NCBI GenBank assembly: GCA_030411725.1
Contig: MU839839.1
Coordinates: 310,001 to 374,000 of the forward strand
Origin: Echria macrotheca
Taxonomy: Eukaryota > Ascomycota > Sordariomycetes > Sordariales > Schizotheciaceae
Direction: 5' to 3'
DNA length: 64,000 bases
Of the stretch, positions 34,542 through 47,075 are shown piece by piece (positions within the stretch are counted from its first letter, which is position 1; the number at the start of each line of letters is the position of its first letter). The notes under the pieces were generated by a model. The model saw only the letters and a list, made by a program, of their open reading frames with translations. It ran no database searches and had not been told where the DNA came from. Position numbers and translations under genes: made by a program.

Positions 34542-36650
34542 TCAAGATGATGCTGCCGGAACCTGCAAGAACCTATCATAGTACGTATCCAGCCAACGCG
34601 CCGCTTCTTCACCAGCATCATCAATGCTCGAATCCCACCGGCCAATAGACCCAACATACCCATCAGGCCGCACATTGACAATAGCCACCTCGCCCGGACC
34701 CAAACTACCCAGCCACTTGTTCGTGCACAGCGACCCGCGTGTGTCCTGCTCGGGGATATCGTCAAGATAGAAAGTCCACCGGCTGTCCTGCAGCAGGGCG
34801 GGCAAGTCGGTAATTTCGATATCGCTCTTGGGCATCGTGGCTAGGCTCCGTCAGTCCGGCATCCCCTTTTGGAACTGATTCAAAACTTACTAATACAAGC
34901 AAATGTGAACAAGTGGCTGACGGCCGTATACCGTTCCGGCCTGAGATAAATATCCTCCGGCGCCGGCAAGCGTGGCTGCTTGGCGTATGACACCGCAGCG
35001 GCAGCCGACAGCTGGCTCACCAGTGAATCGCCAGACGCAATAGCATGGCAGAACGAATCCAGGAAAATCCGTGACTGGTGCACATCCCACATCAACAAGT
35101 AAATGCGGAACTGCCCCAGCATCGGGATGTCGAGCTGGATATCGACCGGGTTGGAATCGAGATACCGCGTAACCTTGGCGGGCGGCAGCAGACAGCCCGG
35201 CTTTGCCTCCCCCATAACCCAAGACTGCGGCTCCATCATGTTGATGGCGTTCTCGCCGTACTCGGCCCCTATTCCAGAAATAAAGCGGACGTTGGTCTTG
35301 AAGTTCTCGGCGAGCGCTATGGCATCACCGCCCGCGATTTGGTTGGCGTGTTCGTAGTCAAAATTCACCAAATCCAGCGCAATTTTCCTCCTCTCCTCCT
35401 CGTAGCTTTCCAGCAGTGTCTTCTTGGCAAGACCGCGCACCGACAGATTCAGCTTCCACCCCAGATTCCAGGCGTCGTGCATTGACGTGTTCATGCCCTG
35501 CGCCGCCTTGGGCGAGTGCGTGTGGCTCGCATCTCCGGCAAGAAAAGCCCTCACATGGTTGTCGCAGAAGCGACTGGCCACCCGCTGTCCGATCTGGTAC
35601 CGTCCGAACCATTCGATGTATTTCCACCCGACCTCGAACGGCGCCATAATGTCCTTTGCGCGCTGCATAACAAACTCCTGGCCGAGCTGGTTTCGATCCC
35701 CTTTGGGGCTACTCTTCAGCTCAATGTAGAATCGCGTCATGTTGCGCTCGCGGGGGATGATGAGGATCGACCCGTGCTCTTGGGAGTAGACGAGCGTCTT
35801 GGACCAGATATCCGGAAAATCCGTTTCCAGCTCGCCATCCAGAACACCCCATACCGAGGGCTGCGACACTCCGACGGGCTTAGCCTCGGGGATGCTCTTT
35901 CGAACCTTGGAATGGGCACCATCACCTAATCCAGTCAGCTACGCAACCTATGCGAGGTTCAAGGACACCCACAGCCAACAAGATACTGGGCGAGGATGGT
36001 CTTCCGGTCTTGGGTGACGTTGGTCCGACAGTTGATCTGAAGCGGGCCCCCCTTGCCGTCACAGACACTGTACGAATCGAACGCCGTGTTCCTCCGCACC
36101 TCGACCTTTCGTTTCCTGAGATCCTCGATGAACAAGCTCTCCACCATGCCCTGGTGCACGAGCAGGATGTACGGGTCCAGCACGTCGATCACGGGCGGAT
36201 AGTGGATCTCGCGGCCGAGGCGGCGGAGGGGTTCTTCGGCGGTGCTGCGCCAAAAGGCGATATCGTAGACCCGGACGCCGCGCTGCAGGAGAGGATCAGC
36301 GAGCCTCATCTGGCGGAACGTCTCGATAGTCTTGGGCTGCAACCCGTCCGCTCTGTTTTTTGGGGTTCCATCAGTCAGAGGGCGTCACCGAGGAGCCCAG
36401 ATACGACTTGCCTTCCCACGGGGGTCTGATCGGCGCGGTCGTCGACGATCTCGACCTTGACACCGAACCGGCCGAGGTTGCATCCCAGCATCAAGCCGGC
36501 CGGACCGGCGCCGACGACACAGACCTGACAATCTACGGGGGGCTCGGGCATGCTCCGGAGCAGCGTCAGCCGGTCGACGCACTCGGCCGGGGGGATGGCT
36601 GCCTCGCTGAGCTGGTCCGACACCGCCTTCTCAATGACCGCAGGAGACAT
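34542..36650 (-). CDS. FAD-dependent phenol 2-monooxygenase-type hydroxylase
   Basis: A class A flavoprotein monooxygenase of the phenol hydroxylase group: it uses NADPH and O2 to hydroxylate an aromatic ring. Exons on minus: 36650-36412, 36352-35973, 35925-34891, 34840-34542, with introns of 59, 47 and 50 bp, give 650 residues, the family's usual size. The FAD dinucleotide motif is GAGPAG at 47-52, the CDGAHS (DG) motif is at 207-212, and GDASHTHSPKAAQGMN starts at 337. The C-terminal thioredoxin-like domain ends LDTYYDRFLQVP. The first intron has a GC donor (AG|GCAAGT). An in-frame ATG at 36749 would add 33 residues. The exact substrate is unknown. Confidence 0.9.
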
Positions 36651-39163
36651 CTTGACTCGTGTGCTACCCTCTAAAAAGGGCGACCAAGAGTGCGCAAGGG
36701 GGTCCGCTGACCGCGCGGCGGGGCCGGCGATTGCTGTCGTGATCAACAACCGTTGGCTTGGTGTGTTTGGCTATGCTGGCATGAAAGTCCACTACGAATT
36801 GTATACTCCGAAGTCAAGTTGGGTTGTCGTTGTCGATGCCGGTGGGGTTTTGTCGTTTCGTGGTAGTTCGATTGCCGGCACGGCAGCTGCCGATGCAGTC
36901 GGGATGCTTGCAAGCGGGTTTACCGTGGGGTTGGTCCCTCGAAATGTTGGAAGACTTGTGTTCTGAGACCCCGTATTCCGCACCTCTTGGGCGGATGAAG
37001 AGATTTTTGCTCTGGGTATGGATCCGGGACCGCACTGCTGAGACAAAAATCGAGCTCTGTGGAAGATGCGAGGGATGCGCACCGTGAAGAGGGAAGGCAT
37101 GGCTGGCCACCGCCTTTGGTGGGGGAATGCCCAGAGCGGGTACCGGGCGACATCGCGAACCCCCTGCGAAGGCGGGTGGGCTGATTCGGAGCGGTGGATG
37201 ATCTGATCTGGCCGTGCCGGCGGGAGGCGCCTCCACACCCGTCCACGGTTGGAGCTGTCCTATTGGCTGCCGCCCGCCGGGCTGCATTGGTCAAACGGTG
37301 TCTAGACCCTGGCGGGACCCCTGGGCGCCGCTCGTCAGGCCAGCCCGCCTTTTTGGCATTTTGCGTCTGGCGCCACCCCGCGCTGTGGATTTTCTAGAGT
37401 ACACTAGGCCAAGACATGCATCTTCAACGTCCAGAAATTCCGTACACTTACAGACGCCAATTCTTTCATTGTTTGACAAGATGGACCAAATGCTCCGGTG
37501 CAGCTGACCCGCACGTCATGCGGGCGTGCTCCAGCTGCGGACAACAGCGAGTGCATCTCCGGTTCCGGATTGGGAAATTTGTTGTAAGCATGGCAGTTGT
37601 GATGGCGTCATCTCCTTCGGCAAGCCTTCTCTTTCGTACGTTTTTTGCCGGTAATGGGTCGATTTTGGCGCTCACGGTCCTAAACGGTGTGTTGTTGGTC
37701 GCGTCGCTCATTTATCTTGCTAAGGACTAGCACTAGCTTTACACAGTAGAGTAAGTTTAGAGTAGTGTTAGTGAACTGTTTGCTCTTATCCCTAAATCGG
37801 ATAGACTTGCTTGCTACGTTGACAAACATCAAATAAGTAAATAACGGCATCTGATAGGGGTGCACCCCCCTTTCGATCCGTATGCATCCCCCATCTATCA
37901 TGGATTTTCGAGTATACCTTCGAATAAAAACTTACAGCATGCGAAAAGTGATAATAAGACTATGGGTAAGAGGCGGTACAGTAACAAAAGTCGCTTGTCT
38001 AGAGATCTTACAACTTCACTCAAGATAGCTTGGCAAGAACCAAGGAGCTGTCCAACAAGACAGGAGCATACCAGAAGGGGAGGAAGGAGCAGCACAGACT
38101 GGTCGGCCCTTGCATGTAGCAGCGTTGAGGGCACATCTCTCCCTCTTCCACCAAATCTTTTCTTCCAGGCCAACCTCAGCAACAGGCTTAGTATTTTTCT
38201 CTTCGTGGGCTCCTGGTACCGGTATCGGTGAATATCGAATGGAAGGCTGCTTCATTCCCAAGCGAGTATTTACCGAGCCCATCCTTTCACTCGGTTCCAG
38301 ACAGGGAAGGTTGTCAAGGGCCTGCATCGCTGATTCAGTTAATGAGGCCAACCTGGAATCTATTTGCTGTTGTGTCCTGACTGGAAGATACTTACTTGGT
38401 GCCTGGGCAGATCTGAAAAATCGAATCGGGCAGTTACCTAGGTAGGTAGAGAGTCAGTCATCAAGACAACACTTCAGTTTGCCATCCAGGAAGCTTGGCA
38501 AGGGCATATAGATGGGTACTTGACCCGGTTGGCAGGTTACTGGCTAACTCGCTGTCCAGGGCAGAAGGAGAACATGAGCACCTCTGTCTGGTCTTCTACG
38601 CTCACATACTCACACTCATACACTCATAAGCACATTGGCAAGTATCCAAACACAAAGTTTCACAGCTAACTAGGCACGGAAAGTAGGGGCAGAGGTCTCT
38701 ATTGACAATCTGTCTAATCCTTCTATCTTCTATCACTACTCCATAGTGGTATCCCCCGACGCAGTGTTAGCGTCAGAACAGGTTTTTTTTTTCTTTTTGG
38801 TTTTTTTTTTTTGTTCGGATTGACGCCAGGTCAAGAACACAGTGGTATCTCTTGCAACGCACCCATCAAATCATTGCAAACTCCAAAAACAGTCGCACCG
38901 GATGCAGAGTGCCTCTCTTCCCAAGTGGGAAGGGGCGTCGCCATGGGCAAAGCTTCCATGGCAACGTAGCAGTACTGAACCGAACTCGCGCTCAGTCAGT
39001 TGGATATCAAACTGACTCGCCAGTCCCGTTAGCAACGCATCCTCTTCTCGGGCAAACTGTTGACATACCCCTTGTTGGTCTTCTCCACACACAAACATCC
39101 CAATCTTTTTCTTCTTCTTCTTCCTCCTCCTCCTGTGCCCAGTGTATGTGACACCAGTCGAAT
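36651..39163. other. Gene-free stretch, 2.5 kb
   Basis: The part near 37255-37290 has two inverted CCAAT boxes that could serve the monooxygenase gene. A poly-T tract lies at about 38781-38813. A 104-codon frame at 37416-37730 has a hydrophobic C-terminus but no support. The rest is moderately AT-rich and featureless. Confidence 0.4.
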
Positions 39164-39649
39164 TTAACCTTGTTCCTCCGACCCCTCTCCCGTGGGAGAG
39201 CAAAACACCATCCCCATCTCAGAAGCCTTATTCCCCCTGTGCCCCTTCAGCACCAAAGTCCGCATCTTGGCCGCACGCTTCCGGTTCACCCGACCCGTCA
39301 CGAGCTGGTCGGAGAAAGCTTCCGCCGCGTCGTCGTCGTGGTGCGGGTTGTCCGCGGCAGGACCCGAGAGATGTTCCGCCGTCGCGGAGGCGGACTTGGT
39401 ATACCGCTTGCTGACCTGGTCGAAGAGACCAGGACAGTGAAGGGTCACGGTCTTTTGTGGGCGGCCGTGAGGACGAGACTCGTTGTGGTGAGTCTCTCGG
39501 ATGGTGGTGGTGGTCGTGGTGGTGGCAGCGGGTGGCACCTTTGGTCCTTGTTGGCTTTGGCTTCGACCTTGTGGTGAGCCGGCCGGGGACGGAGCTTGGG
39601 CCGGAGCCGGAGCCGGAGCTGGTGAGGAACGGTGTGATGTTGTCGACAT
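39164..39649 (-). CDS. Hypothetical small basic protein
   Basis: A 161-residue single-exon frame from the ATG at 39649 (an upstream in-frame ATG at 39859 would add 70 residues). The N-terminus is Pro/Ala/Gln-rich and disordered. The second half is denser, with KTVTLHCPGLFDQVSKRYTK, EAFSDQLVTGRVNRKRAAKM and LVLKGHRGNKASEMG, and many Lys/Arg. The steady GC-rich third positions and the motif-like second half favour a real gene, but I recognise no family. A nuclear or RNA-associated role would fit the charge, nothing more. Confidence 0.45.
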   Translation of the reverse strand: MSTTSHRSSPAPAPAPAQAPSPAGSPQGRSQSQQGPKVPPAATTTTTTTIRETHHNESRPHGRPQKTVTLHCPGLFDQVSKRYTKSASATAEHLSGPAADNPHHDDDAAEAFSDQLVTGRVNRKRAAKMRTLVLKGHRGNKASEMGMVFCSPTGEGSEEQG

Positions 39650-40641
39650 TTTTTTGGGTGGCCGGTAGGCGGGCCGGGTGATAACTGACACTGGAGAGGT
39701 AGGAATAAGTGGCGGAGGAACCAGCTTTTTTCTTGGAGAGAGAACAAAGCTGAGCTTGGCCGGCGGGTGTGAGCTCGTGTGAGCTGTGTTGTTGACGACG
39801 CCCACAGGCAGAAAGCTTTCAGAAGACGTCCGAGGTGCGAAGCAGGCGGAAAGGTTCAAAGCCCAGCGAGGAGGTGAAGATCTTGAGGGTGGGAAATGCT
39901 AGGAAGGCTTGTTTTGGGGGATGGTGGTATTCCTCGGGAGGATGATGAGGGAACGAAAGAAGAGCAGGTCCGCGTGAATTCAGTTGTTTAAATGCTTTTT
40001 CAAACCCAGCTCATCAGGGTGCGCGGGAGTCATATCAGTCACTGCTCAATAGGAACAATACAACTGTTCTCGGTCGAGCAAGAGTTCAGATGAACTATTG
40101 CTTTCAATACGCACAGCCGTCTCTGCAGAACACTGAGATATCAGTCAGATATCACTTTATGACCTTGAGTATGATGGGTATGAACAATGAGTCAGATAGC
40201 TTCTTGGGATGAAAGTGCGCTTTGTATCTTGAATACATCCTGAACAAGCCCGTGGTAAAGGTATGACCCGCCTGTTCCTTCCTCGTTTTTTTTACTATCC
40301 GCGATCCCATGATGCGTTGACCGGCCGGGCGTGGGTGATAACACAAATAGTGAGTCGTAAGTAAACAAAGGCGTGGGCGTTGGGAACTCGGCGGACATAA
40401 CTGACGGGGATGGTGTCTTTGTTTCAGCTTCCCGAAACGCGGATCCAGCTGTTGCGCCGACATACATCATGAACTGCTGGACAACACCATTATTTTCCGA
40501 TTCACATCATCTCCTCGTCTGACAAGTTGTGTCGTGGAAGATATACGAAACCGTGCAAAGTGACAACGACGCTCAGTTATGATACAAGTTCCTCCCGGAC
40601 TTACACCCAGCTATGTACCCCCTACCTAACCTATTTGCCTA
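39650..40641. other. Intergenic, about 1 kb
   Basis: Upstream of the small hypothetical gene and downstream of the SDR gene. No coding frame with features and no clear repeat seen. Confidence 0.4.
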
Positions 40642-41921
40642 TTACTCCTTATCAACCAAGACAGTACTCGCCTCAGCACCACCGCCAGAAGCCGCCGCCT
40701 CCTTCGCCTCCTTCTCCTCATAAAACCTGTCAGTATCCTCCACCACCTTCCTCCCCGCAAACTTCTCCATAATCTTGACATTCTTCACCCTCAGCCTAGT
40801 CTGGTACCAATGCGGCATAGCCCCCAACGAAGCCAACGTATTCCCCATAGCCGGACACACGACCTGCCCGCTCCTGCCCTTCAAAACCTGCCTCACGATC
40901 GCCTCAGCCACGGTCTCGGGCGCGAGCGCGGGCATGAGGAACGGCGAATCGTTGTGGTACCCGGTAAACAGCGCCGTCTTGGTATACCCCTGGTTGACGA
41001 GCACCGTGCGCACTTTTCGCGCGCCGTACTTGGTCGCCAGCTCAGCGACGAGGCCCTCGTGCAGCGCGTGCGCCGCCGCCTTGGACGCGCTGTAGTCGGC
41101 CATGTTGGGCACCGTGACCCACGACGCGACGGACGCGACCGTCACGACCATGCCGTGGTCGGCGCGGCACATGGATGGCAGGAACTCCTTGATCATCCAG
41201 ACGTGCGCGAATGTGTTCACGTCAAACGTAAAACGGATGTCCCGCTCGCTGGCGTCGAGGAGCGTGCGGCCTACGACCACGCCGGCGTTGTTGATCAGCA
41301 CCGTGGGCTCGCCGACGGCCGCGCGGATCTCCTTGGCCACGGCCGCGATGGTTTTTGGGGAGGTGATGTCGCACTTGAAGTAGTGGACGTTTGATGCTAT
41401 TACATGTCAGTTATCGGTGTCAGTTACCTACCTAGGTAGGTATATATGCTCATACCGAGGGGAAGGAAGGAAGGAAGGAAGGAAGGAAGGGGGGTTAAAC
41501 TGATGGAGAGACAAAAAAAACACATACAAGCCTGGTAACTCATCTCCTGGATATCCAGCACGACGACCTTGATCCCCCTCTCATCCAGCAGCTGCACGAT
41601 ATGTCCGCCAATACCCCCCGCGCCGCCGGTGATCAGCACGATCTCCTTGGACCAGTCGTACTTGTCCTCGACCCAGTTGTTGAGGACCTGATCCGAAAAA
41701 TAATTGTTCAGCAGCCGCAGGGCGCCAAAGACCAGCAGCGTCTTGAGGCGCGAGAAGGCCGTCGGGTGCAGGATGGCGAGGTCCTGGCCCTTCTTCGTGT
41801 ACTTGGCCAGCAGGATCAGGGGGAGAATCAGGCTCGGGTTGAGCGCCGTGTTGCGGATGATTCGGAGGACTGTGTCCATCTTGAAGCCCTCGCGGGGGAG
41901 GAGGCCATTGTGCATCGGCAT
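40642..41921 (-). CDS. Membrane-associated short-chain dehydrogenase (retinol-dehydrogenase-like SDR)
   Basis: Exons on minus: 41921-41528 and 41396-40642, with a 131-bp intron, the longest in the window. The product has 382 residues. A hydrophobic N-terminal segment (about 27-40, SLILPLILLA) and a second one near 60-72 suggest ER or lipid-droplet attachment, as in the SDR16C/RDH10-like group. The cofactor motif TGGAGGIG is at 98-105, NNAG at 167-170, and the catalytic set is Ser220, Tyr233 and Lys237 (DYSASK). After the nucleotide fold, VVLDIQEM has an acidic residue, favouring NAD. The substrate is probably lipophilic, which is inference. The intron contains a GGAA microsatellite. Confidence 0.88.
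41459..41491. repeat. Tetranucleotide microsatellite (GGAA)n inside an intron
   Basis: About eight GGAA units lie within the single intron of the SDR gene. On the coding strand it reads as a TTCC tract between donor and branch site. Confidence 0.85.
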
Positions 41922-42367
41922 CTTGTCGAGTTTTTGTTATTCGTACTTTGAAGAGATGCCTATTGTGTTACATTTCGCAAAGATATTATCTGGACTTCCA
42001 AGCTCTTGTATTAACATTCCACAGTAATAGCTGCCCTGCCGCCAAGCCCCCCAAGTGTGCCGCTATGAAGCTTCCCCGCACCGGTTGTGCATCCAAGTAA
42101 CTACATGTGGTAGCGATGCCGAGGTATTTAGCGGGAGCTGTGGTGTGGAGGGGAGACGATGAAGGTTTGGGGAAAGCTGGGGTAGTTGATTTCCTGTCTG
42201 GGGTTGGTGGGGATTCGAGTAACGTTATCCTTCAGCCAATAGGGGTTGCAACTATAGCAATGTGTCTTGGCAATAGACTAACACAGGGAAGCGTGGTGAG
42301 CCCCTGAGAGTTATGAGAGGCAACGCTGGTAGACCTCCTTAGAACGGTAGGTATTGACCATGAGAGT
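41922..42367. other. Intergenic, 446 bp
   Basis: Lies between the 5' end of the SDR gene and the 3' end of the pseudouridine gene, both on minus. Nothing distinctive beyond an inverted CCAAT near 42236. Confidence 0.4.
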
Positions 42368-44980
42368 CTAAGCTGTCATGACCGCCTCTCTCAACTCGGC
42401 CTTCAGACCGACCAGCTCATCGTTGACAGACTCCCTGCTCTTGAGACTTAGGACGGCCGCCTTCTGCGCGACATCCACTAGGTTCTCAATCTTGCCACCC
42501 TGAGCCAAACCTGCGATCAACACACCCAAAAACGTATCTCCAACCCCATTGACAGATACGACATTCTTCACCTTTTCTGCCGCCGGGAATAACCTCGTGT
42601 AGACACCGCCAACATGGGGATGATCGTTGACGCTTCTCGTCAAGATGTAGGGCGCCTCCTCCGGATCCTTGAGCCTGGGATCGTCCCTCGCCAGAATCGA
42701 AGTCAAGAGAACGCCATCCGATCCCAGCTTGGTAGTGATGGTGGGGATATAAGGTAGCAGCTGAATCGTCTGAACCGGAATCCCCTTGTTCGTCATATCA
42801 ACCGACGTCAATCGTACGAACCGATCTCTTGCGCCGCGCATCCCAAAGGCGTCGATGATCTCAAACCAGCCGGGATTCTCAAAGTACTCGCCCCGGGTGG
42901 CGGCTGCGTACATGCCCGCAAGCTCATATTGATTCGGCGTAGCGAGATCCACGCTGGCATGCGGGTATATCCCCAGCTTGTGGGTTAGCTTTTCGGATGA
43001 CGGAGCAAAGAGACGTTCGGACTTGGCAGCTGACACGGGCTCAAAGGCGATATGGGCCTTGTGCTTCCGTCCGGCCTGGATCCAGGTGCGGATATCGGCT
43101 TCGGACCAGTTACCGTCGACGACAAGCCATTTCGGCTTTGTCGCCGCAACAGCCGAGTTCCAGTACGTTGGGAAGGAGTGACGCGTGAAGATGCACATGT
43201 CAGCCATGGCCATAACGAGATTCTTGTTCGCATCGTTCACCGCAACATATTGCGCTGTCCTCGCGGGGTACTCGTGGCCGAGTTTCCGGATATAACATGT
43301 GTCAAGCCCCGAGGCTTCAACCGATGTTAAGATTGTTGATCCAGCGCTGTGTCTGGTGAGTCCTTTGGCTGTAGCCCTTGCGTCTGAAACTTACATGTCA
43401 TCGCCAACCATGCTGCAGAGCCTGACTTTACCCTCTTCGCTGACCTTGTGGGCAGCGAGGGCCACATTGTGCCCTACTCCTCCTACGGTTTGGCTGATGG
43501 AGGCAGGGTTCGAGGTATGGAGCGCCGGTGATACGGGATCGCCACTTGTTGCGGGACCAAGGGTATAATCACAGCTTAGATCAAGAGCAACCGAGCCTGC
43601 AACCAGAATATTGGCAGTATGAGAAGACTAGAAAGTTAGAACAAGTCATTTACTTTTCTAGGAGTACTATGGCATTACCTCCGGTTTAGAGCTGGCATCT
43701 TTGGCATTTGTAGAGCTGCGCGGAATGCCCGAAACTACTGGAAAACTATGGCTATACCGGGTATCCTAGTCAGTTAAACTCTTCGAAACCAAGTGCATAA
43801 GCTGGCAGCTATGGCTCACGTGGTATCGGTGCCGACTGCTGGCTCGCCCAATAGCTTGGACAGCTCAACGGCTACCTTGGCGGCCCGGGCGACGTTGGAC
43901 TGGACCAGGAACTTATTGGATGTCACGCTCCGGCCCTCTGTCAGCTCCCTGATCCTGCGTAGTATATACGGCGTGTTTTGGCTTCCCTTAAATCCCTTTT
44001 CGTCAGCCTCGCGTACGGCCGTTTTGATAGCAGTCTCCATCTCGGCCCTGGGGATGGCATGCTCTTCGGGAATCGGGTTCGCAAACAACATGCCAGACTC
44101 GAGTCCCAATCGCTCCTGGGCTAGGATGATGGACGCTGCTTGTTGCTCATTTTCCACAACAAACGGACTCTTGGAACCACTCTCACGAGCCCAAAACGCT
44201 GGGAAGTCGATATCGCCCTTGCGTCCGTCGGCAAAGGTAGCGACCAGAGCACCTTGGGTCTCGAGGAACTCGAGGGTGCGCGGGATATCCAGGAACCCTT
44301 TGCAGCCGGCACTGATGACAGCAACCCTGGTTCTACCAAGTTCAGTTAGATCAGCCGAGATGTCGAGAGAGTCCTGTCCACCCCGATGAACACCACCAAG
44401 ACCACCAGTTCCGAATACTCGAATACCGGCCAGTCTGGCCAGGATCATGGTTCCACAAATTGTAGTGCCGCCATGTATTTTCTGACCAGCCATGCCCTAT
44501 ATTACAATGTTAACCATAAGTCTGGTGGTATCGAAGGGATGAAATCCTTACCATGCCGACAAGATAGGCCATATCCCGCCGCGATACTTTGCGGGCTCCT
44601 TCGGTTACCAGACGCTCAACCTCTGCTGGAGTCAAGCCGACGGTAGGAACACCTTCCAGGATACCACAAACAGCAGGGACGGCTCCATGTCTGCGGACGA
44701 TATCTTCCAGGTCCAATTCGCCGAGGGCGCCATGTGTGTAGATGGTTGACTCCAGAGCCACAACGGGCTTGTTGGTGGCAACGGCATCGGCCACCTCTGG
44801 AGAGACGCTTAGGAGGGATCTCAACCCCGCATCGCGGTGATATGAACGGCGGTAATCTGTTTTGATATGCGTTTGGGTTCTGTGAGAACATAAAGGTCCT
44901 GGCCGGCGATCGGATATCAGCCGAGATGTCGATGCCCTCAGTTGGGACGGCTGACACCGCAAGACACGCATCGTCGTCAT
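42368..44980 (-). CDS. Bifunctional pseudouridine-5'-phosphate glycosidase / pseudouridine kinase
   Basis: One chain joins two steps of pseudouridine breakdown: a PfkB-family kinase phosphorylates pseudouridine and a PsuG-type glycosidase splits it to uracil and ribose-5-phosphate. Exons on minus: 44980-44552, 44496-43820, 43751-43679, 43627-43395, 43346-42368, with introns of 55, 68, 51 and 48 bp, encode 796 residues. The PsuG part (about 55-370) shows VVALESTIYTHG, KIHGGTTICGTM, GGLGGVHRGG and SAGCKGFLDIPRTLEFLETQG. The PfkB part (about 395-790) shows ILVAGSVALDL, GGVGHNVALAAHK and the NGVGDTFLGV motif with the catalytic Asp. The first ~50 residues are Arg/Ser-rich with no acidic residues near the start, suggesting a mitochondrial leader. 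Confidence 0.92.
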
Positions 44981-46133
44981 TTTTAGCAGCCCATCCACCG
45001 GTTATCGTTCTATTTTGAGCCTCTATCCCAAGTGGTGTCCTTCTCTAGTAGGTGATTCTAACTGGCCGGGCGAGACTGAGACTGGTTGTGAACAAAACTG
45101 AGGTCGTCCTGTGGGAATGGTCGCGATTGAAGTGCTGCACCCTACTTCAGAAGGACGTTTATTCCTCAGTAAATAGGCGTGTCATCGAGTGAAATTAAAG
45201 AAAATAATTCATCGGCTTCAACATTAAACAAACATGGCCTTTTAAATTCTCACCCGGCGCGGTAGTCGAGACCAATTCAGCAGGTGATTCCGCTTGTCGT
45301 TGGGTGTTCAGCAACTGGAGGCGTCCGCTGTACCCACCTGAGCTGTAGCGGCCGCGAGACATTGACCAATCACAGGCGAGACTGGCCAGCGCCTTTCGCC
45401 AATTCTACCAAGCAAATCCTCCTTCGCCCTTGAGGATTCGACTTTTGCCATTCAACGACATTCAGTTGTCAACCTACAGTGGACCAAGACCCCGTGACCC
45501 CGCTGGTCGGTGCCGCTATAGTCGGCCACCGCGGCCCGTTGAATATCCACACTTTTTGGAGTTGGAGCCAGGTTCCGGGGATTGCAGTCAACTTGAAACA
45601 CGCCCAGTCATGCGTCAAATCGCAACAGAAGCGTCGCACCCGAATCCCAGGGAACGTCATCGCCCTCACCGCGTAACACCCCTCCGATCACTGTTGCTCA
45701 TTCATGCCTTCGGGCCATCAGCCAGCTGCCTGTCGCCCACTGCCGGTCATAGCTCCTACCAAGAGACAAGAGCTTCCCGGTGTCTGCCCTATCCGTGAAT
45801 ATCGCATGACGGAACCGTCACCCGTGGCCCGGTTCCCACATCCTCGCTTCCAAGTCTTAGCAGCACCCTCGCCAATTTCGCTCTGTGCCTAGTGGCCGCG
45901 GCGGAGAGGCATCCCGTCTTTGCTCTGGAGACCTCTCTTGATCCTCGCCGTCTTGTTTCCTTGTTTCTCCCGGCCCCCAATGAGCGAGTGCTCGTCGGCG
46001 GCTGCTAAATAGCCCGTCCTTTCCCACCCAAGTTACGGCCTTGGATTTCTTTTCCTCCTCTGCTCCCCATTTCCAGTTTGCAACTCCAATAGCCGGCCGA
46101 TCGTGAGATCGAAACGGCTGTCTCATCGGCTAA
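44981..46133. other. Divergent intergenic region, 1.15 kb
   Basis: Promoters of the pseudouridine gene and the secreted-protein gene. A CCAAT box is at about 45365-45369. No coding frame with features. Confidence 0.4.
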
Positions 46134-47075
46134 ATGGCGGCCTCGGCGATGTTTCTTCGCGGGGTCGTCTTGTTGTTGTCTCTCTTGATCCAGACCTGTC
46201 TCGCTGAGGTTGGTTTGAGTTTTGTCGTTGCTGGCGGCCAGATCTTCACGCCTGGTCTTGCTATCCTCGATGCCCCGCAACCGGGGACTCCGCTAGGGGG
46301 AGGTCAGTTAAACCGTGTCCGAAGCTCGTTCAAGTCAGCCGCTGATGCCGTGATACAGAACTCATAGAGGTTGCCTTGGATGTGTCGACGAACGGGAGGA
46401 TGCCGCTGCCACCATATCCCGACGACAGCCCGAGCAAGATCCACAACATCACCATTTTTCTCTATAGCTATGACACCGGCCGCAACTTCACCATAACCAA
46501 CGGCACAGCATCAGCCAACAACGCCAGTCTGGGCGACATCATGTTCCAGGAACCTGGTTCGACGGTGAAGCACGTGAAATGGATATGGCCCGACTGCTTG
46601 GTCGGGGACGGCCAACCCACCGAGCTGGGAAGCGCTCGCGGAGTATACAATGTACGCTCCCAAAGTCTCTGCGCCGAGATGCAATCCTAACATCGTGTAG
46701 ATCTCCATCCGCCAGAACTTTCGTCTGAATGGGCAAGATCATTACACCATCTTCGATGTCCCCATCTCCGTCACCAACAAGATCGACTCCAACACCGCTC
46801 GACCATCGTGCGACAGCCTTCTCAACCCGATGCTCACCCCCGAGCAAGTCAATGTTACCGGTGCCAACAACGTTCCGGTCATGTTCGCGCCGGGGGATGC
46901 TACGGTGATCCAAACCTCGGCAGGGGGTGCCAACAACGGCGACGGGTTGGGACCGACGAAACCGGGGGCTACGCCGGGACAAGGGCTAGGAAACGGAGCC
47001 GGACCAGTCAGGATAGGGAACCAGATGGGATGGTTGACTGTGGTTGGGATAGTAGCGGCAGCGGTTTGGTGGTGA
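46134..47075 (+). CDS. Secreted protein with probable GPI anchor, function unknown
   Basis: Exons 46134-46302, 46368-46651 and 46701-47075, with introns of 65 and 49 bp, encode 275 residues. A signal peptide (about 1-24, ending CLA) precedes a folded region with several N-glycosylation sequons (HNIT, NFTITNGT, NNAS, NVTG). Two aromatic-rich strands, HVKWIWPDCLVGDG and ISIRQNFRLNGQDHYTIFDVP, contain a likely Cys pair (WPDC and PSCDS). A Gly/Pro-rich linker then leads to a hydrophobic C-terminus (MGWLTVVGIVAAAVWW) that fits a GPI signal. The arrangement suggests a cell-surface beta-sandwich. I do not recognise the family. Confidence 0.8.

Noticed and set aside
37416..37730. 104-codon frame with a hydrophobic C-terminus
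   Set aside because: A short membrane-like tail arises easily by chance. No upstream signal, no recognisable family and poor start context.
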